This document shows positions 1 to 6,170 of a DNA stretch of 21,416 bases, in pieces. The DNA is from a virus. The notes beneath the pieces are model-generated. The model saw only the letters and a list, made by a program, of their open reading frames with translations, searched no databases and was not told the origin of the DNA. The position numbers and the translations under genes are program-made. The stretch is from positions 1 to 21,416 of the IMG/VR virus record IMGVR_UViG_3300042288_000777; one strand, written 5' to 3'. Each line of letters starts with the position of its first letter. Within the stretch, counting starts at the first letter, position 1.

Positions 1-620
1 ACCTGATCGCCGTCCAAGTACGCTCGAATCGTGCCGCTGTGCCGAGAAATCGCCACGTAATGCCACTGATTCAAGTTGATGGTGGCGTTCCATTCGATAT
101 CCGTCGTACCGGTGTACAGATAAATTCTGTCATAGCCAGTGGATGTTCCGTTGATGCGAACCTGCCATCCAGCGTTGGGGCTGCCGCCGCCTGGATATGG
201 CGCAGCGATTACAGCAGCGTGAAAGCTGCTGTACGACTGCGACGCGCCAGTGAGGTATACCCATGCTTCGATGGCGAAATCGGCCGGCAGTGCGTAGTCC
301 GCGCTGGCCGCAGCTCGGAGGTACTGGTTTGTCCCATTGAGCGAAAGTGCGTTCGATCCGTATTTCGCGCCACCAGTGGCCGCTGCGCTGTTGTAAGCAG
401 TGACCGTTTTCGGGTTGCTAGACGAATCGGTCAGGTTGTTGTCAAAGTGCAAGAGCAGCACGACATCCGAAAAATATGGATCAGGGAGAGTAGGCCATGT
501 GCCAGCACGACGAAACCTTTCTGCCTCTCGCAGCGACCAGACCCCGACGGCCGCCGAATTGACAGCAGATTGTGCAGGAACGCGGTCAAAGCCGATGTAT
601 CCGCCCTTCCTGTCTCGCAT
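1..620 (-). CDS. LamG/concanavalin-like phage fibre or virion surface protein (C-terminus cut by window edge)
   Basis: The minus-strand frame is open from an ATG at 620 to the window edge, giving 206 codons with the C-terminus missing. The first ~45 residues contain VWSLREAERFRRAGTWP, a phrase I know from phage tail and fibre proteins. From about residue 52 it reads VLLLHFDNNLTDSSSN, then LSLNGTNQYL, FAIEAWVYL and WHYVAISRHSGTIRAYLDG, the classic strand pattern of LamG/concanavalin A-like lectin domains, which usually bind carbohydrate. It starts in a TGATG overlap with the upstream gene, with AAGGA about 9 nt before the ATG. Its position at the end of a run of fibre-like genes suggests receptor or glycan binding on the host surface. 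The domain call is good; the exact virion role is inference. Confidence 0.85.
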   Translation of the reverse strand, partial: MRDRKGGYIGFDRVPAQSAVNSAAVGVWSLREAERFRRAGTWPTLPDPYFSDVVLLLHFDNNLTDSSSNPKTVTAYNSAAATGGAKYGSNALSLNGTNQYLRAAASADYALPADFAIEAWVYLTGASQSYSSFHAAVIAAPYPGGGSPNAGWQVRINGTSTGYDRIYLYTGTTDIEWNATINLNQWHYVAISRHSGTIRAYLDGDQ

Positions 621-1003
621 CAGGAGATTTCCTTGTAGTCGCAGCTCACGTCCAGCTTCGCGGCGGTCCCAGGCGTGACGCTGATGGATTGATTTTCCAT
701 TACGTTTTGCGTCATGTCTTTTGAGATCACGACGAGAGACGCCTTTGCCGGCACTGTGATGGTAGACGCCAAAGCGACCCCAGTGGCTCCGGTCGCCCCA
801 GGCGTCGCGTTATTCCACGCCTGCACAGTCACGTCGACTGCGTTCGTGGTGTCAGTGTTAGCGACGACGAGAGCCTCGACGAAGAAGATTTTTCCGCTGC
901 TCGAGGCGTTGCTGATGATTGCCGTCGTGCCAGTCGGCAGAAGGCGGATGCCAGTCGAACCGGCGTAAATTGCCGTCGCGTTCACGATATTGGGATTGGC
1001 CAT
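620..1003 (-). CDS. Small virion structural protein, unknown role
   Basis: The product has 127 residues. It is rich in Ala, Thr, Val and Ser, with alternating hydrophobic strands (IFFVEALVVANTD, VDVTVQAWNN, ASLVVISKD, QSISVTPGTAA) and no Cys, as in an all-beta phage surface or tail-associated protein. No enzymatic motif is visible. An AGGAG Shine-Dalgarno lies 7 nt before the ATG. The stop overlaps the ATG of the LamG gene (TGATG), so the two are probably translationally coupled. It sits within the fibre cluster, and a structural or accessory adhesin role is inferred from position and composition only. Confidence 0.75.
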   Translation of the reverse strand: MANPNIVNATAIYAGSTGIRLLPTGTTAIISNASSSGKIFFVEALVVANTDTTNAVDVTVQAWNNATPGATGATGVALASTITVPAKASLVVISKDMTQNVMENQSISVTPGTAAKLDVSCDYKEIS

Positions 1004-1039
1004 GAGTCTGCTCCTGTGGCTTGGATTGTGCTGGAAGCG

Positions 1040-1303
1040 TCAAGTTTCGGGTTGGGGATCTGGAGGTACAAACACGTCTGCGACTGGGTCGTACCGGTAT
1101 CCAATCCCGGCGTATGTTCCTCGATATGGCACGCCGCCATTGAGATGCACGCCGTCGCGGGTGTTGTATGAAGTGCGTTTGCACGGCATCCCTCGCACCT
1201 CTGCGTAGTGCTGCTCCCAATCGACGCCGTCCTCCCCTTCGTCGCGGCCGACGATCACCTCGACCACGACGTTGTCGGCGTTCAAAAATGCGTAGTGCGC
1301 CAT
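1040..1303 (-). CDS. Small conserved phage protein (YAGIGY-type), probably virion-associated
   Basis: The product has 87 residues. I chose the ATG at 1303 over the in-frame TTG at 1315 because it lies 2 nt after the upstream stop. The protein begins MAHYAFLNADNVVVEVIVG and contains WEQHYAEVRG, CKRTSYNTRDGVHLNGG, YAGIGYRYDP and FVPPDPQP. This arrangement is familiar from many marine and environmental phages, where it is an unnamed protein beside tail-fibre genes. The proline-rich C-terminus follows a compact alpha/beta core. The function is unknown; a fibre-associated or structural role is likely from the flanking glycine-rich fibre and virion genes. Confidence 0.8.
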   Translation of the reverse strand: MAHYAFLNADNVVVEVIVGRDEGEDGVDWEQHYAEVRGMPCKRTSYNTRDGVHLNGGVPYRGTYAGIGYRYDPVADVFVPPDPQPET

Positions 1304-1305
1304 GG

Positions 1306-2214
1306 TTAGTTCCAAGTGACTGTACCTGTGCCGGCGGTAATGGTCGTGACTTTGTCGCTGCCGCTGGTGGTCGTGGACGCTGTCACACCAGCCGAGGCAG
1401 TGAGCGTCAGGAGAGACGAGTAGCGCAGGACGATCACGCCGCTGCCGCCCGCCGCCCCCGCTGCACTTGTTCCGCCACCACCACCACCACCGCCGCCCGT
1501 ATTGGCACCGCCGGCAACAGCAGACGCCGTGGGCACTCCGGCGCTGCCGCTTCCTCCGCCTCCTAGTCCACCTGTGCCACCGATTGCGTTTGGACTCGCG
1601 CCAGTAGAGAAGCAGCCGCCACCACCACCGCCACCGTAGTAAGCTGCAACTCCGGAGATTGATGAAACACGTCCAATTCCTCCGCTGCCGGAAGCGGTGC
1701 CAGACACGCCGTCTCCACCCTGCGCCCCGCCACCGCCGCCACCACCCGCCGCAGTGTTTGCACTTGGCAGTCCGCCGGGATTCCCTTGCGAAGATACAAG
1801 GGTCGCGCCGCGTGAAGCGCTTGAGCCGGACCCCCCACCGCCTGACGCGCCGTGCTGAATGCCTGCGGTGGTACCCTGCTGCCCGCCGCCGCCGCCCATC
1901 GCGGCAATGTTACTAAATAGTGAAAACGAACCCACCTGTCCTATCGCACCACCCGCGCCAATCGTCACCGAGTACATGGTTTGCAACGCCACGCCAAGCG
2001 TCTCACTTACAACACCCCCTCCACCGCCACCGCCGGCTGGAACAGAACCAGACCGGCTATTGCCGCCGCCGCCGCCGCCGACGACGAGAATCTGCACGAG
2101 CCGAGATGCGTCACCGCCAAACACAATCCACGCCTGGCCAGTCCATTGGTAGGCACGCCCGCCCGTGTAGGCGACCTGGTATTGAGCCGGGCTCGTTGGG
2201 AATGTCAGCGGCAT
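1306..2214 (-). CDS. Poly-glycine-rich phage tail fibre/adhesin protein
   Basis: The product has 302 residues. The first ~40 residues (FPTSPAQYQVAYTGGRAYQWTGQAWIVF) resemble the short beta attachment module of phage fibres. From about residue 40 to 265 the chain is dominated by Gly runs of 5-10 residues separated by Ser/Ala/Thr-rich segments, followed by GVIVLRYSSLLTLTASAGV and a Thr/Ser-rich beta tail. Poly-Gly stretches of this kind form packed polyglycine-II helices in the receptor-binding tips of some T4-like phages such as S16, so receptor recognition is plausible. The ribosome site (GGGG about 8 nt upstream) is weak. The gene starts 5 nt after the collagen-like gene stops. Such Gly-rich domains also occur in bacterial surface proteins, so the exact role is inferred. 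Confidence 0.85.
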   Translation of the reverse strand: MPLTFPTSPAQYQVAYTGGRAYQWTGQAWIVFGGDASRLVQILVVGGGGGGNSRSGSVPAGGGGGGGVVSETLGVALQTMYSVTIGAGGAIGQVGSFSLFSNIAAMGGGGGQQGTTAGIQHGASGGGGSGSSASRGATLVSSQGNPGGLPSANTAAGGGGGGGAQGGDGVSGTASGSGGIGRVSSISGVAAYYGGGGGGGCFSTGASPNAIGGTGGLGGGGSGSAGVPTASAVAGGANTGGGGGGGGGTSAAGAAGGSGVIVLRYSSLLTLTASAGVTASTTTSGSDKVTTITAGTGTVTWN

Positions 2215-2219
2215 GTTCG

Positions 2220-3122
2220 CTACCCCAGATCCATCCAGGCAAGCGTCAACGGCTGCCGTGGAGCAACTTCAACCCACAAGCCGGACGTGCGGAAGAAGAG
2301 CCTGCCAGACGAATCGTCAAACCATAGCGAGCCTGTGCCACCAGACGCCGGAGCTGTCGGGCCTGTGACGTAAAACTCCATGCTGCCGGCAGCGCCCTGC
2401 GGCCCCGTCACGCTAGGGCCGGTACTGCCCGTCGGGCCTGGCACAGTCGACGCCGCACCCGTGGGGCCTGTAACTGTTGAGGCGGCGCCAGCAGGGCCAG
2501 TATTACCCTGCGCGCCTGTGTCGCCGACGCTGCCCGATGGACCAGTGGCGCCGACGATCGACTGCCCGGCCTGGCCCGTTGGACCCGTGATAGATTGGCC
2601 GGCTGGTCCCGTGTCGCCGCGCTCGCCGGTTGCTCCACGCTCGCCAGTAGGACCTACAATGGATTGGCCCGCCTCGCCGGTCGGGCCGACAATTGACTCG
2701 CCTGCGGCGCCGGTAGGCCCGACGATTGATTGGCCGGCAGGGCCTGTCTCTCCTCGCTCTCCGGCAACGCCTGCGGCCCCAGCCAAGCCCTGCGGTCCGG
2801 TAGGCCCGACATCGCCGGCCACTCCCGCCGCACCCGTGCTACCAGCGGCCCCCGCCACACCCGCCGGCCCAGTTGGCCCCTGAATGGCAAACGACGACCA
2901 GGAGGTCAGGTCAGATTCCAACTGGTAGTAGCCGTCTACGCTCGCCACGTAGACGAGCATCCCAGCCTCTCGACGCAGGGCTGGGATGGCGTCGCGCTCC
3001 TCGAGCGTGGCAACGCTCCGCAAGCCGCCTTTTCCGTACTGCGCCAGATGGGACGGGTACGCATCAGTTGTCGAAAACGGCACCACAGGCGCGATGACGT
3101 TCTGGCCCTTTATCTCTGCCAT
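2220..3122 (-). CDS. Collagen-like (Gly-X-Y repeat) phage fibre protein
   Basis: The product has 300 residues. I chose the ATG at 3122 because it forms a TGATG overlap with the upstream stop and has GAGGTG 5 nt before it; the GTG at 3125 is the alternative. Residues 1-80 form an N-terminal module (KGGLRSVATLEERDAIPALRREAGMLVYVASVDGYYQL) that I know from phage fibre proteins. Residues ~82-247 are Gly-X-Y triplets rich in GPT, GPA and GAA, broken periodically by GQSIV/GESIV pentads. Residues ~248-300 form a non-collagenous tail (GSLWFDDSSGRLFFRTSGLWVEV), probably a trimerisation or tip domain. Collagen-like trimers are common rigid spacers in phage fibres. The high GC and repetition make the region prone to recombination and length change. 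Confidence 0.9.
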   Translation of the reverse strand: MAEIKGQNVIAPVVPFSTTDAYPSHLAQYGKGGLRSVATLEERDAIPALRREAGMLVYVASVDGYYQLESDLTSWSSFAIQGPTGPAGVAGAAGSTGAAGVAGDVGPTGPQGLAGAAGVAGERGETGPAGQSIVGPTGAAGESIVGPTGEAGQSIVGPTGERGATGERGDTGPAGQSITGPTGQAGQSIVGATGPSGSVGDTGAQGNTGPAGAASTVTGPTGAASTVPGPTGSTGPSVTGPQGAAGSMEFYVTGPTAPASGGTGSLWFDDSSGRLFFRTSGLWVEVAPRQPLTLAWMDLG

Positions 3123-3811
3123 CACGCCACCTCAAGGTTGAGCGTGCCTGTAACCGCGTAGGTCGAGCGGTAGAGCGTGTAGGAGCGTGCCGCCTGGCCC
3201 GCGAACGTGATGGACCGCTGCGTTGTCTCCCAGGCCGTCGAGACGATGCCGTTCACCTTGAGCGTTGGCGCTCCGAAAGACGTCGGCAGGACCACGTAGA
3301 CGTACGCCGAGGCCGGTGCCAGCGTGCGAGACAACGCCCGGCCAGTGGACTGGTCAACCGCCAGCGAGGCAATCACCTGCCCGTCCGTAATCGTCGTGCC
3401 GGCAAATGTTCCAACCGCCCGTGCCAGCAGCGTGCCAGGAATCACAGCGCTCTCCGACTCCGCCACCGTGTGGATCTTCACGGACGTGCGAAACGCATCT
3501 GCGTAGTGCCACAGAGGCACGCCGCGAGGAGACGACACCGAATAGGTCGTAGAAACGTCTCCGTAGGTTTCGACAATTTTGTCGCCGCGCTCAGGCTCGC
3601 TGTAGGGCAGCGTGCCGACCTTCACGATGTAGTCGCGGCTTTCCCACTGCTCGACGACGCCTGACTGCGTCGCCGCTTCAAACATCGACCTGCCGATGCA
3701 GGCCGTGATCTGGGTGGACGTGTTGCCACGTACGTAGGTGCATGGCACCGCTGCCGACTCTCGGAGCTGGTCTGTCAGCCAGGCGGCACCTGTGCGCAGC
3801 ATGTCGGCCAC
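3122..3811 (-). CDS. Head-tail connector-like virion protein with extra C-terminal beta domain
   Basis: The product has 229 residues. I chose the GTG at 3811 because AAGGAG sits 8 nt before it; the ATG two codons in (3802) and the TTG at 3835 are alternatives. Residues ~3-120 (MLRTGAAWLTDQLRESAA, VTYxRG-like CTYVRGN, YIVKVGTLP, PERGDKIVETYGDVSTTYSV, PLWHYADAFRTSVKIHT) follow the layout of small phage connector or head-completion proteins with a 'GD.I....Y.V' core. Residues ~130-229 add an Ala/Thr/Val-rich beta domain without recognised motifs. The position just after capsid and cement genes fits a head-completion role. Family membership is inferred from pattern, not certain. Confidence 0.65.
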   Translation of the reverse strand: MADMLRTGAAWLTDQLRESAAVPCTYVRGNTSTQITACIGRSMFEAATQSGVVEQWESRDYIVKVGTLPYSEPERGDKIVETYGDVSTTYSVSSPRGVPLWHYADAFRTSVKIHTVAESESAVIPGTLLARAVGTFAGTTITDGQVIASLAVDQSTGRALSRTLAPASAYVYVVLPTSFGAPTLKVNGIVSTAWETTQRSITFAGQAARSYTLYRSTYAVTGTLNLEVA

Positions 3812-3837
3812 GGAGAGAACTCCTTGAATCCACAAGA

Positions 3838-3878
3838 CCCTGGGCGGGGCGGAAAGGGTGAAACGCCGCCGCCCAGGG
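3838..3878 (-). terminator. GC-rich stem-loop between cement and connector genes
   Basis: Arms 3838-3847 and 3869-3878 pair perfectly over 10 bp (CCCTGGGCGG with CCGCCCAGGG). Another 4 bp pair further in after a one-base bulge, around an A-rich loop. It lies in the 83-nt gap after the DUF2190 gene. No T-run follows on the minus strand, so it is not a canonical intrinsic terminator. It may attenuate transcription or protect the 3' end of the capsid mRNA. Confidence 0.5.
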
Positions 3879-3894
3879 CTTGCAGGTGGACCGA

Positions 3895-4212
3895 CTACTT
3901 GTTGAGCACGACATGCACTTCGGTGTCGTCAACCAGCCGAGCCTTAGCGAGCTTGCCGGCGGCAACACCCGTCGAGGCATGAGCCACGCCGGAGGTCGCA
4001 TACCAGTTGATCGCCGAGCCCTGAGCACCAGTCGCACCGGTGGCACACGGCATCGCCCACACACCTTCAATCGCCAGCGAGCCGAGCGCGTTGGCCGCGA
4101 TGGGGCGCGGGGCAACCGCCACGAGCGAGCCGATCACGACCACCTCGCCAGCCGCCACGGCGGAGCCGGGCGTGTGGTTGAGGATGTCACCGTCTTGAAC
4201 ATAAGAAGCCAT
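3895..4212 (-). CDS. DUF2190-like capsid decoration/cement protein
   Basis: The product has 105 residues. I chose the ATG at 4212 because AGGTGA lies about 5 nt upstream; the GTG at 4221 is less likely. The protein runs MASYVQDGDILNHTPGSAVAAGEVVVIGSLVAVAPRPIAANALGSLAIEGVWAMP and ends with ASTGVAAGKLAKARLVDDTEVHVVLNK. The 'G..v..tp...v.aGdvVviG..vgvA...I..g..G.lav.Gv' pattern is that of DUF2190, small beta-tulip proteins that decorate or cement HK97-fold capsids. The gene immediately follows the capsid gene, the usual place. It is flanked on both sides by strong stem-loops, which could set its level separately from the tail genes. Confidence 0.8.
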   Translation of the reverse strand: MASYVQDGDILNHTPGSAVAAGEVVVIGSLVAVAPRPIAANALGSLAIEGVWAMPCATGATGAQGSAINWYATSGVAHASTGVAAGKLAKARLVDDTEVHVVLNK

Positions 4213-4249
4213 CTGGATCACCTCGTTTCTATTGCTTGGTGTTGAATAT

Positions 4250-4282
4250 CCCGGCGGGCTGGCTTGGCTCCAGCCCGCCGGG
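4250..4282 (-). terminator. Perfect 13-bp stem-loop right after the capsid gene
   Basis: CCCGGCGGGCTGG (4250-4262) pairs perfectly with CCAGCCCGCCGGG (4270-4282) around a 7-nt loop. It begins 6 nt past the capsid stop codon. On the minus strand the stem is followed by ATATTC rather than a run of T, so termination may be partial. mRNA stabilisation or reduced read-through into the cement gene is equally possible. Confidence 0.6.
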
Positions 4283-4288
4283 GTTAGA

Positions 4289-6112
4289 TCACGTCGCGGA
4301 GTCGCACTTCACGCCGGCGAGGTATTCGGCCTTGGCCACGCCAAAGTCGAAGTAGCCACGCATCTGCACGCCGAGCGTGTTGAAGTCGGCTTCCGCCGTC
4401 TCCACGATCGGGCTTTGCACGCCGTTGAGGAAAGCCACCTCCATCACCGGCATGTCGGCCGGCGACGCGAGGAGGTAGTAGTCGGTCGTGTTGGTCAGGT
4501 AGGTCGAGGCGACCACCTGATACCGACCGGCCAAGACGTTCCGATCAGGCTGGCCACCGGTCGCACCGCTCTGGATGAGAGTGCTCCCCATAATCTCGGC
4601 CGCAGACAGCTCGAGGTCGACCGGCACAAGCAGGATCCGGGGCTCCACCGCGACGGGGTTGCCGTCGGGATCTTTGAGCTTGCGGAACTTCGTGGCCAGC
4701 GCCTTCAGGTTCGCCAGCGACAGTGCCAGCGAGCCAGCCGACAGGTTGCCACGACCGTTCGTGAAGAACGACGCATCGTCCACGAAGTCGGCCCAAAACA
4801 CGTCGTTCAGCTTCAGCGCACCACCACGGCCGATCCGCTGCGGAACAGCGGTCAGAGCGCCGAGGTCGTCGTTGATGAGGTCCGTACGGGTGACGGAGGT
4901 CATGATCCCGTAGGTCTCGGCACTGATCGTCCGCGACTCCTCACTGGCCGCCGCGTTCTTGAGCTCGCCACCGTTGGCGACCTTGTCGAACTTGAAACCA
5001 CCGTTGAGCCGGTAGCTCGTCAGCGTCTTGAAGTCGTTGACCGAACGGACAGACGAGATCGACCGCCACGCGCTCTCGACGCCGTTGAACCCGGCGAGGA
5101 GGAACTTGTTGGCGGTGTTGCTCAGGATGCCGCTGATGGAGTGAGTCGCCCACGCCGCAGCCAGAATCGGCCGGAGCGTGGAGGCATTGAGCCGACGCGG
5201 GCCGTCGTAGCCATTGGCCACGGCAGCCTGCACGATCACTTCACCGAGCGACAGCTCGCGACGCGCCTTGTGGGCCGCCTCGAGCACCTTGCCGTCGTAC
5301 TGGCTCTCGACGCCTGGCAGGCCGCCCTGCAGAGCGAACGACGCTTCGATCACCTCCGCCGTCGGAGCCACGTTGGCCACGACGTGAACCGCAGGAGCAG
5401 TGGGCCGCTCGTCGCGGGTCGCAAGGAGCTTTTCCATGTTGGACACCTTCTGGGTGAGGTCGGCGATCAGCTTGGTGTGATCGACCGTATTGGTGGCTTC
5501 CACGGCGACACTCGCCGGGGCTTCCACAGCGGCAGCCACAATCGGCTCCTCTGCGGGCGTCTTGGTGGCGTTATCCGCCATGGGGTGCTCCTCGTCGGCT
5601 TCCGCCGCGATGGCGACGCTGGTCTGCGAATCAGCGCCAAGAGTTACAAACGAAACCTCCCGCAGACTGGAGGCTTTGACGACTCGAAGCGGCCCGACAT
5701 GGGCAGCTCCGTTGACGGTGGTGGCGACGTCTGCATCAAACTTCTGATGCCGTCGCACATCGGCGCCGACAGACGCCTGAAACTGGTAGCCGGCCTCTGC
5801 CAGGGCGGCGACCTGGTCGGCGTTGCCGTTCCGGGCAAGGATCTCGCACTCAACGATGAGCTGCCCGCCCTCGAGCTTCGGGGTGCCCTGGCCGAGGATC
5901 GACCCGAGCGAGTAGTCGTGCCCCAGCACTACCGGCACCGTCGCCGGGAGTTGCATCCCGGCCATGTCGATGATGACAGGCTCTCGGCTCCACCCCTGGC
6001 GGATGGGAGCGCCGGTGTAGGCCACGATGCGGAACTTCTTCGGGCCGGCGGCAGACTCGCCATCCGCAGCCCGCAGAAACTCAACGCCGCTGTCAATCGT
6101 GATTTTGTTCAT
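4289..6112 (-). CDS. Prohead serine protease fused to major capsid protein
   Basis: The product has 607 residues, counted from the ATG at 6112, which has GGAG about 10 nt upstream and starts 1 nt after the mini-ORF stop. Residues ~1-175 look like an S78-type prohead protease: VVLGHDYSLG (His65), QASVGADV (Ser114) and SLREVSFVTLGA (Glu152) are candidate catalytic residues. Residues ~178-235 are Ala/Glu-rich with a predicted coiled coil (DLTQKVSNMEKLLATRDE), like a scaffold or delta domain. Residues ~250-607 resemble the Mu gpT-type capsid family with an HK97 fold (LINDDLGALTAVPQRIGRGGALKLNDVFWADF, then ILLVPVDLE, LAGRYQVVASTYL, GVQSPIVETAEAD). Protease, scaffold and shell are usually separate genes, so this is a polyprotein. 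A strong internal ribosome site precedes residue 178. Confidence 0.9.
   Translation of the reverse strand: MNKITIDSGVEFLRAADGESAAGPKKFRIVAYTGAPIRQGWSREPVIIDMAGMQLPATVPVVLGHDYSLGSILGQGTPKLEGGQLIVECEILARNGNADQVAALAEAGYQFQASVGADVRRHQKFDADVATTVNGAAHVGPLRVVKASSLREVSFVTLGADSQTSVAIAAEADEEHPMADNATKTPAEEPIVAAAVEAPASVAVEATNTVDHTKLIADLTQKVSNMEKLLATRDERPTAPAVHVVANVAPTAEVIEASFALQGGLPGVESQYDGKVLEAAHKARRELSLGEVIVQAAVANGYDGPRRLNASTLRPILAAAWATHSISGILSNTANKFLLAGFNGVESAWRSISSVRSVNDFKTLTSYRLNGGFKFDKVANGGELKNAAASEESRTISAETYGIMTSVTRTDLINDDLGALTAVPQRIGRGGALKLNDVFWADFVDDASFFTNGRGNLSAGSLALSLANLKALATKFRKLKDPDGNPVAVEPRILLVPVDLELSAAEIMGSTLIQSGATGGQPDRNVLAGRYQVVASTYLTNTTDYYLLASPADMPVMEVAFLNGVQSPIVETAEADFNTLGVQMRGYFDFGVAKAEYLAGVKCDSAT
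5579..5593 (-). promoter_or_regulatory. Internal ribosome-binding site and in-frame start inside the protease-capsid gene
   Basis: GAGGAG (5588-5593) lies 6 nt before an in-frame ATG at 5581. The ATG opens MADNATKTPAEEP at the end of the protease domain. Initiation here would make a separate 430-residue scaffold-plus-capsid protein without protease, much as lambda makes Nu3 from inside C. The match in strength and spacing to the window's other ribosome sites is good; whether it is used is inference. Confidence 0.55.
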
Positions 6113-6113
6113 G

Positions 6114-6170
6114 TCACAGAAACTCCACGATGCCATCGAGGTCGTCGAACTCGTCGTACTCGTCAAACAT
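6114..6170 (-). CDS. 18-residue acidic mini-ORF between portal and protease-capsid genes
   Basis: The peptide MFDEYDEFDDLDGIVEFL is encoded from an ATG at 6170 that shares a TGATG overlap with the portal stop. GGAGG lies 7 nt upstream, a better ribosome site than most genes here. It stops 1 nt before the protease-capsid ATG. Eight of its 18 residues are Asp or Glu and none is Lys or Arg, with aromatic and aliphatic residues spaced between them. It may be a real micropeptide (for example one that binds portal or capsid), or a leader that hands ribosomes to the capsid gene. I do not recognise a family. Confidence 0.5.
   Translation of the reverse strand: MFDEYDEFDDLDGIVEFL

Noticed and set aside
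39-638. Plus-strand frame opposite the LamG gene
   Set aside because: The minus-strand frame has a clear LamG domain and coupled start; the plus frame has no motif and is Arg/Ser/Val-rich noise.
2380-2883. Plus-strand Pro-rich repeat protein (GPV repeats)
   Set aside because: It is the reverse-complement reading of the collagen-like gene, which has the real start, ribosome site and domain layout.
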